Assembly (NCBI GenBank): GCA_963792875.1
Contig: CAWBXV010000007.1
Coordinates: forward strand, 68,099 to 132,098
DNA: 64,000 nucleotides
Reading direction: 5' to 3'
From: JAHEGP01 sp963792875
GTDB lineage: Bacteria; Pseudomonadota; Gammaproteobacteria; Pseudomonadales; JAHEGP01
Under the pieces are notes generated by a model. The model searched no databases. It was not told the DNA's origin and saw only the letters and a program-made list of their open reading frames with translations. Position numbers and translations under genes: made by a program. Shown piece by piece: positions 28,859 to 37,818 of this stretch; the stretch's first letter is position 1; each line of letters opens with the position of its first letter.

Positions 28859-30634
28859 ATGGATTGGCAGGGTTGGTTTACGATCGCGGTGGTGGCGGCG
28901 GTATTGATCACCCTGATCAGCCTGCCGCGCCTGAGTTCAGACCTGGTGCTGATGGCCGCCCTGCTGCTGCTGAGCCTCAGCGGCATCCTGACGCCGGAAC
29001 AGGCGCTGGCGGGCTTCGCCAACCCCGGGCTGATGACCGTGGCGGCGATGTTCGTCATCGCCGCCGGCATCCGCGCCAGCGGCGGCGTCGATCTCATCGT
29101 CCACCGCGGCCTCGGGCGGCCCACCAGCCAGCGCAGGGCGCTGGTCAGGCTGATGGTGCCGGTGATCGCCGTGTCGGGCTTCCTCAACAACACGCCCGTG
29201 GTCGCCACGATGATCCCGGCCGTCAGCCGCTGGGCCCGCCTGATCCGGCTGCCGAACTCGGCCCTGATGATACCGCTCAGCTACGCGTCCATCCTCGGCG
29301 GCACCCTGACCATGATCGGTACCAGCACCAACCTGGTGATCAACGGCCAGTACCAGGCGCTGACGGGTCACGCCGGCTTCGGGCTGTTCGCACTCACGCC
29401 GCTGGGCCTGGTCATCGCCGCGGCCGGTTTGCTGTTCGTCGTGGGCTGCGGCCCCCTGCTGCTGCCGGTCCGCCGCAGCCCCGAGGAGACCTTTGCCGAT
29501 ACGCGCAACTTCACCTTCGAGGTGGCGGTGGCGCGCGATGGCCCCCTGACGGGCCGGAGCATCCAGCAGGCCGGCCTGCGCCACCTGCAGCGCATCTACC
29601 TGGCGGAAATCGAGCGCGAGGGCCGCATCATCACCGCCGTGGCGCCAGACGAAATCCTGCGTGGCGGCGATCGCCTGGTGTTCGTCGGCGACACCGACGC
29701 CATTGTCGACCTCCTGCGCATCAACGGGCTGGTGCCCGCGGTGGGCAGCCAGCCCGCACTCGAGCGCCATGTGCCCGAGCGGCGCCTGGTGGAGGCCGTC
29801 ATCGCACCCCACTGCGAGATCGTCGGCACGACTATTCGCGAGGGGGGCTTCCGCGACCGCTACGGCGCCGTGGTGCTGGCGGTGGCGCGCAACGGCAGGC
29901 ACATTCGGGGGCGGCTGAGTTCCATCATCCTGGCCCCCGGCGACGTCCTGCTGCTGGAAGCGCGCCCCGCCGTAGTGGGGCGGCTGAAGCGATCGCGCGA
30001 TTTCCTGCTGATCAGCGAACTCGATCACGATCTGCCGGACCATAGCCGCGCCTGGCTGGCGTGGGGCATTCTCGCCGCCGTCATGGCGTTGGCCACCACC
30101 GGCCTCACCAGCATGCTCAATGCCGCACTGCTCGGGGCGGCGCTGATGCTGCTGACGCGCTGCCTCCAGGTCGGCGACGCCCGCCGCAGCCTGGACCTGC
30201 CGGTGCTGATCACCATCGCCGCCAGCTTTGCCCTGGGCAAGGGGCTGGAAGCCAGCGGCGCGGCCGCCTACCTGGGTTCCGGTCTGATCGTCGTCGCGGG
30301 CGACAACCCCTGGCTGCTGCTGGGCGCCACCTACGTCAGCGTCATGGTGCTGACCGAATTGATCACCAATAACGCGGCAGCCCTGATGATGCTGCCGGTG
30401 GTACTGGCCGTGACCCACCGCTGCGGCCTCAACGACGCGCCCTACGTGATGGCGGTGATGGTGGCTGCCTCGGCGAGCTTCTCGACGCCGATCGGCTACC
30501 AGTGCAACCTGATGGTCTCCGGCCCCGGCGGCTATCGCTTCACGGACTTTCTGCGCATCGGCCTGCCCATGAACCTGATGATGGCCGCCGTCAGCATCGC
30601 GGCAATACCGCTGCTGTGGCCGCTGTCGCCCTGA
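28859..30634 (+). CDS. SLC13/DASS-family permease with internal TrkA-C domains
   Basis: 591 residues from ATG at 28859, which has GAGG 6 nt upstream. Two halves of about five or six membrane helices each flank a cytoplasmic insert (about 200-375) that looks like two RCK_C/TrkA-C domains: RSIQQAGLRHLQRIYLAEIE and TIREGGFRDRYGAVVLAVAR. Each half has an NNT-type binding loop: VSGFLNNTPVVATMIPAV and LITNNAAALMMLPVV. This matches the SLC13/CitM-like permeases with TrkA domains, which take up sulfate, phosphate, arsenite or dicarboxylates; substrate not assignable. It is alone on its strand. Confidence 0.87.
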   Translation: MDWQGWFTIAVVAAVLITLISLPRLSSDLVLMAALLLLSLSGILTPEQALAGFANPGLMTVAAMFVIAAGIRASGGVDLIVHRGLGRPTSQRRALVRLMVPVIAVSGFLNNTPVVATMIPAVSRWARLIRLPNSALMIPLSYASILGGTLTMIGTSTNLVINGQYQALTGHAGFGLFALTPLGLVIAAAGLLFVVGCGPLLLPVRRSPEETFADTRNFTFEVAVARDGPLTGRSIQQAGLRHLQRIYLAEIEREGRIITAVAPDEILRGGDRLVFVGDTDAIVDLLRINGLVPAVGSQPALERHVPERRLVEAVIAPHCEIVGTTIREGGFRDRYGAVVLAVARNGRHIRGRLSSIILAPGDVLLLEARPAVVGRLKRSRDFLLISELDHDLPDHSRAWLAWGILAAVMALATTGLTSMLNAALLGAALMLLTRCLQVGDARRSLDLPVLITIAASFALGKGLEASGAAAYLGSGLIVVAGDNPWLLLGATYVSVMVLTELITNNAAALMMLPVVLAVTHRCGLNDAPYVMAVMVAASASFSTPIGYQCNLMVSGPGGYRFTDFLRIGLPMNLMMAAVSIAAIPLLWPLSP

Positions 30635-30856
30635 GCGATAGCGGCTCCAGGAAGGCGGGCTCTGGGCGCGGCGCCTCGATGCGTCGCTCGGGCGCTGCGG
30701 TGAGCCGCGCCAGGCGTGAACTCCGGCTGGTGGATTCTGTGCGGGGAGATGGGGGCCGACCACCAGATCGAGCGCGTACTGCTGGCTTGTGCAACGACGC
30801 GACGCTGCGGGACGGCCCCATAGCAGTCTACTGCGTTAGGTGATATCCCGGCGGGC

Positions 30857-31123
30857 TCAGTGCTTCTGCCACCGCCTGTTGGCATCGTCGGGGTCTTCAG
30901 ACTCCAGTTCTTCCTCCTCTTGTTCGTAGTATTCGTCCTGAGCAGACCCCGCATCGGGACTCGATGCCTCATCCCGGGTGTTCGGGCCAGGCTTCGTCAC
31001 TTCCTTGGCATCATCGGGTACCGGGTCATGCCGGTAGGGCTTGTCTGCGGCGGCTATCGGACCAGCGGTGAACAGCATCAGCACGAGACTGGCGAGGAGC
31101 AAACGTCGTGGTTGTTGCGACAT
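30857..31123 (-). CDS. Small acidic exported protein
   Basis: 88 residues. ATG at 31123 follows GGGAGG with a 7-nt gap, a clear choice over longer frames. The signal peptide is MSQQPRRLLLASLVLMLFTAGPIAAA; the mature part is about 60 residues, strongly acidic (EYYEQEEEELESEDPDDANRR) with no Cys. It is probably disordered and periplasmic, perhaps cation-binding. No family is recognised. A good promoter lies upstream. Confidence 0.68.
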   Translation of the reverse strand: MSQQPRRLLLASLVLMLFTAGPIAAADKPYRHDPVPDDAKEVTKPGPNTRDEASSPDAGSAQDEYYEQEEEELESEDPDDANRRWQKH

Positions 31124-31181
31124 CGTTAAACCTCCCTTTTGCCTTATTGACAGGACGCGAAACTTTCGCACCCTCGCCATG

Positions 31182-31210
31182 ATCTTGCTCTCGAGCCCCC
31201 CGGGTGTCAA
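31182..31210 (-). promoter_or_regulatory. Sigma-70-type promoter candidate for the acidic exported protein
   Basis: On the minus strand a perfect -35 TTGACA (31205-31210) is followed after 17 nt by CAAGAT (31182-31187), a poor -10. It points toward the gene starting at 31123. Confidence 0.4.
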
Positions 31211-31920
31211 CGCAGCATCTTGACAACCGACGCGCTGCACTGTAGCCCCTCCACCGGTGCAGCGGTCGATACCTCCCTGAAGCACGGCCCGACCATGGCC
31301 TGCCCGCGTCATGAACTAGTGCGGCGATGTTACACAGCGTTCAACCGGCCGGACACCACGCAGCGTGGTCTGAAGGATAAAGCAACGCCCTCTGTAATTT
31401 CGTCGATCCCCTCGCCCCGGTTACTCCCGCTTCATCGTCAGACAGGCGCGGCCGGTCAGCCACTCCTCCGAGGCCTCCATCGCGACTGCGCTCACCGGGC
31501 GCAGGCAGGAGGCCTGCATGCCCACCAGACAAATCATGGATGATGTCGCTGTGCCGGTCAGCCCGGCTTCTGAGCGTTTTCTGGATCAGATCAGGGTCTA
31601 TCATGCGCTCCCGCAATAGGGACCAGGCCACTGAAAAGACCGATGTTTCGTGGATTCGTCGCTAGCTCTTTTCCGCGACCATCAGCATCCCGGGGATAGG
31701 GGCGCCGCCGCAATTGAAACCTGTCTGGTATTGCTGAGGGCCCCCAGCAGCAAGGCGCAGTGCGGCCGCCACGCCGGGGCGCGCTGCACGCCATCGGGCC
31801 CGCGCGTCTGTCGCCCCGGGACTTGGCCGCCGACGCGAGCAGGTGCCGACGCCAGGGCTGAACCCCGGACCTGCAGATGGTAGACTAGCCGGCGGACATC
31901 ACGGGAGCGAGGAGTCAATC
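31211..31920. other. Long spacer before the sucrose operon
   Basis: About 700 bp without a supportable gene; frames are short on both strands. A 36-codon frame on the minus strand near 31440-31540 reads fairly naturally (AVAMEASEEWLTGRACLTMK) and might be a fragment of a lost gene, but there is nothing else to support it. The sucrose-operon promoter should be here; no clear pair is seen. Confidence 0.3.
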
Positions 31921-34072
31921 ATTCCGGCAGAGCATAGCGGCAGCCTGCATATCTGCATGCTGAGCATTCATGGACTGATCCGCGCCAACGACCTGGAACT
32001 GGGCCGCGACGCGGACACGGGCGGCCAGACCAAATACGTGGTGGATCTCGCCAGGGCGCTGTGCAGGCACCCGGACGTGGCGCAGGTGTCCCTGGTCACC
32101 CGCCTCATCCGCGACCGCGCCGTGGGGCCGAGCTACGCGCGCCGGGAGGAACCGCTGGGCGACGGCGCCAGCATCATCCGCATCCCCTGCGGCCCCGATG
32201 ACTACCTCCCCAAAGAACAGCTCTGGGATCATCTGGACAGTTTTACCGACAACCTGATGCACTGGCTGCAGCGCCAGGCCCACATGCCGACGGTGGTGCA
32301 CAGCCACTATGCCGATGCGGGCTATGTGGGTGTGCGCCTGTCCAACCTGCTGGGAGTACCCCTGGTCCACACCGGCCACTCCCTGGGCAGGGACAAACGC
32401 AAACGCCTGCTGGCCCGGGGTATCGGCCGGGAACAGATCGCCCGGACTTACAATATCGACCGCCGCATCGACGCGGAGGAGGACGTGCTCGCCAATGCCG
32501 ACCTGGTGATCACCAGCACCCATAACGAGATGGAGGAACAGTACGGCCTTTACAACTACTACGATCCGGGCCGCATGGTCGTCATCCCGCCGGGCACGGA
32601 TCTCGAGCAGTTCAAGCCCGCCCAGCCCGGTGAGCAGATCGCGTTCAGGGCGCAGGTCGACCGCTTCCTGGCGAACCCCGGCAAGCCGCTCATCCTGGCA
32701 CTCTCGCGGGCGGACGAGCGCAAGAACCTCGCCGCGCTGATCGAGGCCTTCGGCGAGTCACCGGCACTGCAGGACGCGGCCAACCTGCTGATCGTCGCCG
32801 GCAATCGCACGGACATCAGGGACCTGGACAGCGGGCCGCAGTCCGTGCTGACGGACCTGTTGCTGGTGCTGGACGCCTATGACCTGTACGGGCGGGTTGC
32901 GCTGCCCAAGCACCACCGCCCGGAGGAGGTGCCGCAGATCTACCGCATGGTCGCCGCCGGGCGCGGCGTCTTCATCAATCCCGCCCTGACGGAGCCCTTC
33001 GGGCTGACGCTGCTGGAGGCGGCGGCGACCGGCCTGCCGCTGGTGGCGACGGAGAACGGTGGCCCGACAGACATCATCCGCAATTGCCAGTGCGGCGAGC
33101 TGATCGACCCCCTGGACAAGGCACAGATGGCCACGGCCCTGCTCAAATACCTCAACAGCGACAGCGAATGGCAGCGGGCTTCGGCCAACGGTATCAGGCG
33201 CGTGCGCGAACTCTACTCCTGGCAGACCCACGCCAGCGCCTATGTCGAAAAAATCAGCGGCCTGGCGGACAGGTACACCCCGCTCACCAGCGCCCCGCCG
33301 CTGCCGCGCGCGCTGCGCTATCGCGACCGCAGCATCGTCACCGACCTCGACCAGACCCTGATCGGCGATGACGCAGCCCTGGCAGAACTGCTGGGCCTGC
33401 TGCGCGAGCACCGCAAGGACGTCTCCTTCGCCATCGCCACCGGCAGGCGCATCGATGCCGCGCTGGCGCTGATGAAGAAACACGGCATACCCACTCCCGA
33501 CATCTTCATCACCAGCCTGGGCACGCGCATTCAATACGGCCAGGCGCTGACCGAGGATAAGGTGTGGACGGACCATATCGACCAGCACTGGTCGGCCCGG
33601 CGGGTCAGGCTCGCGCTGTCGCGGGTGCCCGGGCTCGTCCCGCAGGAACAGCGGCACCAGACGCCGTTCAAGATTTCCTACTATTATGACTGCCACGAGG
33701 CACCCTCGCTGGACGAGCTCAATACACTGCTCAGGCAACAGGAGATCACGGCCAATGTCGATCCTGTCCTTCGGCCAGTTCCTCGATGTGATACCGGCCC
33801 GCGCATCCAAGGGCCAGGCACTGCGCTATGTCGCACAGCGCCTGGAGATACCCCTGGAGCAGATACTGGTGGCCGGGGGCTCGGGCGCGGACGAGGATAT
33901 GATGCGCGGCAATACGCTCGCCGTGGTGGTGCGGAATCGCCACCCCGAGGAGCTTTCGGCGCTGGCGCCGGTGGATCGCATTTTCTTCGCGCGGCAATCC
34001 CATGCGGCGGGAATTCTGGAGGCGATCGAGCATTATGATTTCTTCGGCCAGTCCCGGGTGCACCATGCCTGA
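31921..34072 (+). pseudogene. sps: Sucrose-phosphate synthase, frameshifted
   Basis: Glycosyltransferase family 4 plus HAD domain. The reading starts near LHICMLSIHGLIRANDLELG and DADTGGQTKYVVDLARAL (UDP-glucose/F6P-binding region), continues through VVIPPGTDLEQFKP, ALSRADERKNL and NPALTEPFGLTLLEAAATGLPLVATENGG (GT4 motif), then a HAD part with VTDLDQTLIGDD. In frame it derails after EITANV. Removing the G at 33760 restores NVILSFGQFLDVIPARASKG, after which the frame runs to 34072 with GGSGADEDMMRGN. So one inserted base splits the gene. No ATG sits at the N-terminus: GAGGAG (31909-31914) leads to ATT at 31921, 6 nt away; the first in-frame ATG is 31957, GTG 31843 the upstream option. It makes sucrose-6-phosphate. 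Confidence 0.82.
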
Positions 34073-34922
34073 ACAGCTGCTATTGTGCACCGACCTGGAC
34101 CGCACCCTGATTCCCAACGGTCCCCAGCCGGAATCGCCGGCGGCGCGCGATCACTTCGCCCGGCTCGCCGCCGACCCCCGGGTGCTGCTGGCCTATGTCA
34201 CGGGGCGCCACCGGCAGCTGGTGGAGGACGCGCTGGCGCAGTGCCGGCTGCCGGTGCCGGACTTCGTCATCGCCGATGTCGGCACCAGCCTCTACCGTGT
34301 GACCTCCGGCTCACACTGGCGCCTGGATGCGGACTGGGACCGGCAGATAGGCCAGGACTGGAACGGCAGGCTGAACAGCGACCTGCAGGCCATGCTCGGC
34401 GACATCCCGGGCCTGCGCCCGCAGGAAAACGCCAAGCAGAACCGCCACAAAGTGAGCTACTACGTGGCGCTGGACAGCGACCGGGCGGCGCTCGAGCTGG
34501 CCATCAACCAGCGCTTGCGGGCGCAGGCCGTGCGCGCGCGGCTGATCTGGAGCGTGGACGAACCGGCGGCCATCGGCCTGCTCGACATACTGCCCTGGAG
34601 CGCCAGCAAATACCACGCGCTGGCCGCGCTGCAGCGCTTCGAGGGTTTTACCGATGACGACACGGTCTTCAGCGGCGACAGCGGCAACGATATCGAGGTG
34701 CTCGCCAGCTCGATACCCGCGGTACTGGTGGCCAACAGTGAGGCCGCGGTGCGGGCGCAGGCGCGGCGCCAGGCCGAGGCCGGGGGCAACGCCGGCCGCC
34801 TGTATATCGCCCGCGGCGATTTCTACGGCATGAACGGCAACTACAGCGCCGGGATCCTGGAGGGCATCGCTCACTATCATCCCGACCTGCTGTCCTGGAT
34901 GGGACTGGAGACCATGACATGA
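34065..34922 (+). CDS. spp: Sucrose-phosphate phosphatase (HAD-IIB)
   Basis: 285 residues. The HAD nucleophile motif is LLLCTDLDRTLIP (D10, D12), with motif II near YVTGRHRQLVE, the family phrase VSYYVALDS and motif IV DDTVFSGDSGNDIEVL near residue 200. It removes phosphate from sucrose-6-phosphate, finishing sucrose synthesis. Its start overlaps the sps stop by 8 nt and its stop overlaps the kinase start (ATGA), so the genes are coupled. ATG at 34065 fits the family N-terminus (EQLLLCTDLDRTL). Confidence 0.9.
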   Translation: MPEQLLLCTDLDRTLIPNGPQPESPAARDHFARLAADPRVLLAYVTGRHRQLVEDALAQCRLPVPDFVIADVGTSLYRVTSGSHWRLDADWDRQIGQDWNGRLNSDLQAMLGDIPGLRPQENAKQNRHKVSYYVALDSDRAALELAINQRLRAQAVRARLIWSVDEPAAIGLLDILPWSASKYHALAALQRFEGFTDDDTVFSGDSGNDIEVLASSIPAVLVANSEAAVRAQARRQAEAGGNAGRLYIARGDFYGMNGNYSAGILEGIAHYHPDLLSWMGLETMT

Positions 34923-35800
34923 GCAATGAGCCGTCGCTGTACATTTTTGGCGAGGTGCTGTTCGACCATTTCCCGGACGGCAGCCGGGTACTGGGTGGCG
35001 CGCCGTTCAATGTGGCCTGGCACCTGCAGGCCTTCGGCCAGTCGCCCGAAATGATCAGCCGGGTGGGCTGCGACCCGGAGGGCGAGCAGGTCCGCGCCGC
35101 CATGGCCGACTGGGGCCTCACTACCCGCCACCTGCAGACGGACCCGCTGCGGCCGACCGGCCGGGTAGCGGTGACGTTCAGAGACGGCGAACCCGCCTAC
35201 GACATCGTCGCCGACTGCGCCTACGATCACATCGAACCGGCGCCCACGGGAGACTGCGCGCTGCTCTACCACGGCAGCCTCGCAGCCCGGGCGGCGACCT
35301 CTGCCAACACCCTGCGGCAGCTGCGGGCCAGCGCCCCGCGCACGGTCTTCATCGACGTCAACCTGCGCCCGCCCTGGTGGCAGCCGGCAGCGCTGCACGA
35401 GTTGCTGACTGGCGCGGACTGGGTGAAGCTGAACAGCGACGAGCTGCAGGCACTGACCGGCACCACCGCCTCAGCGGCAACCGGCCGCGCGTTCCTGGAG
35501 CGCTTTGGCCTGCAGGGCCTGCTGGTCACGCAGGGCGCCAGCGGTGCGCAGCTGCTGCTGGCGGGAGGCGGGTGCCTGCAGGTGGCGCCGCCGTCAGATA
35601 CCGAGGTGGTGGACACCGTCGGCGCCGGCGATGCCTTCGCAGCGGTGATGCTGCTGGGACTGTCGCTGGAGTGGCCGCTGGACCTCGCGCTGGAGCGAGC
35701 GCAGCAGTTCGCCGCGGCGGTGGTCGAGCGCCGTGGCGCGACCGTGGCAGAGCGCGATTTCTACCGGACATTCTGCCGCCGCTGGCAGCTGTCGGCATAA
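34919..35800 (+). CDS. PfkB-family carbohydrate kinase, probable fructokinase
   Basis: 293 residues. The opening YIFGEVLFDHFPDGSRVLGGAPFNVAWHLQAFG holds the sugar-binding GGAPxNVA motif; TVGAGDAFAAVMLLGL near residue 233-248 holds the anion-hole/catalytic motif (Asp of GAGD about 238). Fructokinases phosphorylate fructose to fructose-6-phosphate, a substrate of sucrose-phosphate synthase. Amylosucrase, next in line, releases fructose, so a fructose-recycling role fits. Coupled to spp by a 4-nt overlap. Ribokinase-like activity on another sugar cannot be excluded by sequence alone. Confidence 0.88.
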   Translation: MSNEPSLYIFGEVLFDHFPDGSRVLGGAPFNVAWHLQAFGQSPEMISRVGCDPEGEQVRAAMADWGLTTRHLQTDPLRPTGRVAVTFRDGEPAYDIVADCAYDHIEPAPTGDCALLYHGSLAARAATSANTLRQLRASAPRTVFIDVNLRPPWWQPAALHELLTGADWVKLNSDELQALTGTTASAATGRAFLERFGLQGLLVTQGASGAQLLLAGGGCLQVAPPSDTEVVDTVGAGDAFAAVMLLGLSLEWPLDLALERAQQFAAAVVERRGATVAERDFYRTFCRRWQLSA

Positions 35801-35817
35801 GGGGACAGAGGGCTGCC

Positions 35818-37773
35818 ATGTACGAGCAACAGTCGCATTACCTGCTGAACAGCATTCTCGACCAGCTGAAGCCGGAGATCCGCAAGCGTGACCTGCGCCA
35901 TTTCTACACCCGCCTGGGCGCCAATTTCTATGCGATCCACAACCTGTTCCAGGGGCTCTACGGTCATCGCGAGGATTTCCAGGAGCAGCTGCTGCGCGTC
36001 GTCAGCGTCATGGCGACCCGGTATATCGCCCGCGGGCCGGCGCTGAAGGCGCTGGATGGCGCACGCGAGCGGGATCACGACTGGTTTCTCAGCCAGGAGC
36101 TGGTGGGAATGGCCCTGTACCTGGACGGTTTTGCCGGCGACCTGACCGGGCTGCGCGGCAAACTGCACTATCTGCAGGAACTGGGCGTCAATCTGGTCCA
36201 TGTCATGCCCATCCTGGAATGCCCCCCCGGCGCCAGCGATGGCGGCTACGCGGTCAGTGACTTCCGCAATATCAATGCCCGTGCCGGCAGCATGGAAGAC
36301 CTGGAGACGCTCGCCGCGGACCTGCGCCGCCGGCAGATGCTCCTGACGCTGGATGTGGTGGTCAACCACACCTCGGACCAGCACGAATGGGCGCAGCGCG
36401 CGCGCCAGGGAGACGCCGCGTACCAGGACTACTACTATATCTTCGAAAACCGGGATATCCCCGATCTGTTCGAGGAGACGCTGCCGGAGATTTTTCCCGA
36501 GACGGCGCCGGGCAATTTCACCTTCGACGAGACCATGAAGCGCTGGGTGATGACGGTGTTCAACCGCTACCAGTGGGACCTCAACTACGGCAATCCCGCC
36601 GTGTTCATCGAAATGCTCGACATCATCCTGTTCTGGGCCAACCGGGGCGCCGACATCGTGCGCCTGGACGCGGTGGCCTTCCTGTGGAAGAAGATCGGCA
36701 CCACCTCGCAGAACGAGCGGGAGGCGCACCTGATCCTGCAGCTGTTCAAGGACTGCTGCCAGGTCACGGCGCCGGGAGTGCTGTTCATTGCCGAGGCCAT
36801 CGTGGCACCGGTGGAAATCATCAAGTACTTCGGCGAGGACGCGGTGATCGCCAAGGAGTGCGAAATCGCCTACAACGCCACCTTCATGGCGTTGCTGTGG
36901 GACGCCCTGGCCACCAAGAACGCGAAACTGCTCAACCAGGGCATCAGCAGCCTGCCGGACAAGCTGGACCATGCCACCTGGCTGAATTATGCCCGCTGCC
37001 ATGACGACATCGGCCTTGGCTTCGACGACGCGGATATCCGCGCCGTCGGCTACGAGCCAAGTGCCCACCGGCGCTTCCTGATCGACTACTACACCGGCGC
37101 CTACGACGACTCGCCAGCGCGGGGCAGACCCTTCGGCAGCAACAGCAAAACCGGCGACGCCCGCATTTCGGGCTCGCTGGCCTCGCTGGCCGGTCTCGAG
37201 ACCGCGCTGCAGCAGGGTGACGATGCCGCGGTGCAGCGCAGTATTGACCAGATACTGCTGCTGCACAGCCTGATCATGTCGTTCGGTGGCATCCCGCTGA
37301 TCTATTACGGCGACGAACTCGGCACCCTGAACAACGAGAACTTCATCCAGGACGCCGACAAGGCACACGACTCGCGCTGGCTCCACCGCCCGCAGTACGA
37401 CTGGGAGCGGGCGGAGCTGCGCCATCAGCGGGGCAGCGTCGAGCAGCGCATATTCGATGGGCTCAGACAGATGATTGCCGTGCGCAAATCCATCGGGGCC
37501 ATGGCCGATTTCAATAACCGGGAGCTCATCGACGTGGGCAATCCCCACCTGTTCGTGTTTACCCGCTCTCACCCTGAAGTAGAAATGCAGTCAGTGCTGG
37601 TGGTGACCAATTTCAACGACCGCCCGGAGCACTTCAACCTGCGGGACCTGCGCAACCGCTGCCGCTTCGAGGTGGGCGAACTGCACGACAAGGTCAGCGG
37701 CGTCTCCCCCGCCCGCTTCAACGACCAGGTGGTCATCCCCGCCTACGGCTATTACTGGCTGATGTGTGCATGA
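35818..37773 (+). CDS. ams: Amylosucrase (GH13 family)
   Basis: 651 residues, close to the size of Neisseria amylosucrase. Motifs run in order: helical N-domain (1-90), then LGVNLVHVMPILE, DVVVNHTS near 179-187, IVRLDAVAFLWK with nucleophile D284, LFIAEAIV with acid/base E326, and ARCHDDIGLGF with H395/D396. Both catalytic residues lie where expected for amylosucrase, which cleaves sucrose and builds an alpha-1,4-glucan, releasing fructose. ATG at 35818 is 17 nt after the kinase stop. With sps, spp and fructokinase this matches the sucrose synthesis and recycling cluster known from halotolerant methylotrophs, where sucrose serves as osmoprotectant and carbon store. Sucrose hydrolase or phosphorylase are less likely. 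Confidence 0.87.
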   Translation: MYEQQSHYLLNSILDQLKPEIRKRDLRHFYTRLGANFYAIHNLFQGLYGHREDFQEQLLRVVSVMATRYIARGPALKALDGARERDHDWFLSQELVGMALYLDGFAGDLTGLRGKLHYLQELGVNLVHVMPILECPPGASDGGYAVSDFRNINARAGSMEDLETLAADLRRRQMLLTLDVVVNHTSDQHEWAQRARQGDAAYQDYYYIFENRDIPDLFEETLPEIFPETAPGNFTFDETMKRWVMTVFNRYQWDLNYGNPAVFIEMLDIILFWANRGADIVRLDAVAFLWKKIGTTSQNEREAHLILQLFKDCCQVTAPGVLFIAEAIVAPVEIIKYFGEDAVIAKECEIAYNATFMALLWDALATKNAKLLNQGISSLPDKLDHATWLNYARCHDDIGLGFDDADIRAVGYEPSAHRRFLIDYYTGAYDDSPARGRPFGSNSKTGDARISGSLASLAGLETALQQGDDAAVQRSIDQILLLHSLIMSFGGIPLIYYGDELGTLNNENFIQDADKAHDSRWLHRPQYDWERAELRHQRGSVEQRIFDGLRQMIAVRKSIGAMADFNNRELIDVGNPHLFVFTRSHPEVEMQSVLVVTNFNDRPEHFNLRDLRNRCRFEVGELHDKVSGVSPARFNDQVVIPAYGYYWLMCA

Positions 37774-37795
37774 GCTGCCGCGACCACGCGGCGGC
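37774..37795. terminator. GC hairpin at the convergent end of the sucrose operon
   Basis: A 9-bp stem (GCTGCCGCG / CGCGGCGGC, one G-T pair) with a 4-nt loop begins directly at the amylosucrase stop and lies between two facing genes. There is no T tract; candidate only. Confidence 0.3.
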
Positions 37796-37818
37796 ACCCG
37801 CTCCGCTGGCCCACCCGC

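Noticed and set aside
31341..31631. 96-codon minus-strand frame before the sucrose operon
   Set aside because: No ribosome site, no recognisable motif, and a different frame over the same DNA reads equally well.
33740..33790. Programmed frameshift in sps
   Set aside because: No slippery heptamer or stimulating hairpin; a single inserted G explains it.
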